This document shows positions 5,536 through 6,241 of a stretch of DNA of 6,241 nt, piece by piece. The stretch is from positions 1 through 6,241 of the forward strand of contig CAJQOK010000279.1 in assembly GCA_905479905.1 (NCBI GenBank), in the 5' to 3' direction. This DNA comes from an uncultured Aliterella sp. (GTDB lineage: Bacteria; Cyanobacteriota; Cyanobacteriia; Cyanobacteriales; Chroococcidiopsidaceae). Positions within the stretch are counted from its first letter, which is position 1. Each line of letters starts with the position of its first letter. A model generated the notes under the pieces. The model did not search any database. It saw nothing but the letters and a program-made list of their open reading frames with translations, and was not told where the DNA came from. Both the position numbers and the translations under genes were made by a program.

Positions 5536-5672
5536 AATATCTAATCCCCTTTCGTTCACCATCTCCATTACTTGGCGATAGGAAAGCGGATAACTGAGAT
5601 ACCAGTGTACACACAAAAGGATGATATCGGACTGTGCTTGTGCCTCTACTTGAACGGAGTTTTAGAATTCAT
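5536..5672 (-). pseudogene. N-terminal remnant of an IS6-type transposase
   Basis: The minus strand begins with ATG 5672 and reads MNSKTPFK then TAG at 5648-5646, where family members have a tryptophan (PFKWRH). After a frameshift the product resumes as DIILLCVHWYLSYPLSYRQV then MEMVNERGLDI. That is the conserved start of IS6-family DDE transposases (ILLCVRWYLRYPLSYRDVEELM.ERGL). It breaks off at about 5536, next to the end of repeat copy 2, leaving about 45 of roughly 230 residues. The catalytic DDE core is absent, so the element cannot move on its own. Confidence 0.85.
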
Positions 5673-5685
5673 TAGAGTCCGGCAG

Positions 5686-5710
5686 AATAATTTTTTCTAG
5701 TAAAATTATT
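5686..5710. repeat. AT-only inverted repeat inside the IS6-type end
   Basis: AATAATTTT (5686-5694) pairs perfectly with AAAATTATT (5702-5710) across a 7-nt loop. It lies between the terminal repeat and the transposase start, so it may belong to the IS leader or promoter region. The stem is weak and has no G or C. Confidence 0.5.
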
Positions 5711-5724
5711 TCACCATACCATTT

Positions 5725-5738
5725 TTTGCAACACAACC
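5725..5738 (-). mobile_element. Terminal inverted repeat of the IS6-type element
   Basis: On the minus strand this reads GGTTGTGTTGCAAA. It matches 11 of 14 positions of the IS6/IS26 end GGCACTGTTGCAAA. It lies about 52 nt before the transposase ATG, as expected. It gives the outer boundary of the IS remnant (5536-5738). The opposite end is missing. Confidence 0.7.
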
Positions 5739-5831
5739 GCATTAGCAACTTGTCCTTGGAGTTGGCACGATATAGCTACCTATCCCACATTAAGTTAATG
5801 CACTATCAGCTTGTCAACGATGGTTATATAT
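5739..5831. other. Short gap without a recognised gene
   Basis: This lies between the IS6-type end and the stop of the rhomboid fragment. It holds a 13-bp palindrome, CATTAA-G-TTAATG at 5788-5800, and no convincing terminator. Confidence 0.4.
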
Positions 5832-6116
5832 TCACTGGGTATATGGCACAAAGTTAACAATAGACGCACTGATGCTCAGTGCCGTAAGTGCAAGACAGAT
5901 AATCGCTAAAAACAAGTGCCACATTCCTTCTTGATAGCGTGGGTCTAAACCGCCTATCCTGCTAATTAGGTATCCTCCCAAAAAACCGCCAAGGTGTCCC
6001 CAATTATCGACATTAGGTACAAGGAATCCAGATAAAAACATCACTATGACAAGCATCAAAGGAATTTGTCTAGAGGCAATCAACGCCCCTAACAACCCAA
6101 ATAAGCTTATAAGCAT
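5832..6116 (-). pseudogene. C-terminal fragment of a rhomboid-family intramembrane protease
   Basis: The 94-residue frame contains the end of the fourth-helix motif (LFGLLGAL), then hydrophobic stretches at about 19-34 and VPNVDNWGHLGGFLGGYLI. The last matches the catalytic-histidine helix of rhomboid proteases, with the histidine at position 41. A final hydrophobic segment follows at about 66-90. The catalytic serine motif GxSG, normally just before the FGLLGAL motif, is absent. The frame instead abuts the stop codon of an unrelated ORF (TAA then ATG, 6119-6114). About half of a normal rhomboid is missing, so proteolysis is not expected. It is most likely a relic truncated by rearrangement. 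A membrane-only derivative being expressed is possible but has no support beyond the open frame. Confidence 0.75.
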
Positions 6117-6241
6117 TTAAGCTGCAATATAGTGGTTATTTCCTTTGTTCTTAATCTTTCGATGCCACTTAATTACTAACTCACCTTGGTTTAGCAGCCT
6201 ATCTAGTAGTTGCTTTAATTCATCTACTGAGTGAAATAAAC
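6117..6241 (-). CDS. 3' end of an unidentified ORF, continuing beyond the right edge
   Basis: About 40 codons are visible, starting off-window and reading LFHSVDELKQLLDRLLNQGE then LVIKWHRKIKNKGNNHYIAA and TAA. The first half is a leucine-rich predicted helix and the second is strongly basic. No family is recognised. The stop is immediately followed, in the same frame, by the ATG of the rhomboid fragment, so this tail may come from a gene fused to the fragment by a rearrangement, with the stop arising at the junction. Whether this is a native C-terminus cannot be judged from this window. Confidence 0.45.
   Translation of the reverse strand, partial: LFHSVDELKQLLDRLLNQGELVIKWHRKIKNKGNNHYIAA

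Noticed and set aside
5788..5800. CATTAA-G-TTAATG palindrome as a terminator
   Set aside because: The stem is AT-rich, has a one-base centre and no T-run follows, so it does not look like an intrinsic terminator.

Overview
The window looks like cyanobacterial chromosome. The HIP1 octamer GCGATCGC occurs four times (1076-1083, 1862-1869, 4749-4756, 5219-5226). The gene repertoire agrees: a zinc-ribbon kinase-like protein fused to a PstS-like domain, a cytosolic histidine kinase of the 'HQLRHPL' type, and remnants of several insertion sequence families common in cyanobacteria. Every gene with a plausible function lies on the minus strand, so transcription runs from high to low coordinates.

Right half (about 4325-6241), an eroded accessory region. 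From the right edge it holds the tail of an unidentified ORF that ends directly against a rhomboid-protease fragment lacking its catalytic serine half. Next come the N-terminal end of an IS6-type element with a recognisable terminal repeat, and then copy 2 of a duplicated segment of about 341 bp. A short IS630-type remnant follows, then copy 1 of the segment and an IS5-type transposase tail. Each copy carries a 47-codon small ORF followed 24 nt later by the start of a secreted-protein gene. Only copy 1 keeps the complete secreted protein (98 aa, four cysteines after the signal peptide). Copy 2 keeps the signal peptide and then runs into the antisense of the IS630 remnant, giving a 44-aa product. 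The copies are about 94% identical with no indels.

Left half (1-4169), a signalling operon. A soluble histidine kinase overlaps its NarL-type response regulator by 7 nt. The regulator is followed 23 nt later by a 704-aa protein with a zinc ribbon, a degenerate kinase domain, one membrane helix and an extracytoplasmic PstS-like domain. Nine nt beyond its stop comes the start of another zinc-ribbon protein. That start has been tandemly duplicated (115-bp unit, two copies about 94% identical over the 72 bp visible in both), leaving a 47-aa truncated head overlapping the start of the presumed intact gene, which leaves the window at base 1.

How the genes may work together (inference): the histidine kinase and regulator form a two-component pair co-transcribed with a membrane-spanning, probably catalytically dead kinase carrying a ligand-binding-type outer domain. 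This suggests a composite envelope or small-ligand sensing module. No RNA gene, CRISPR array or intact mobile element was found.
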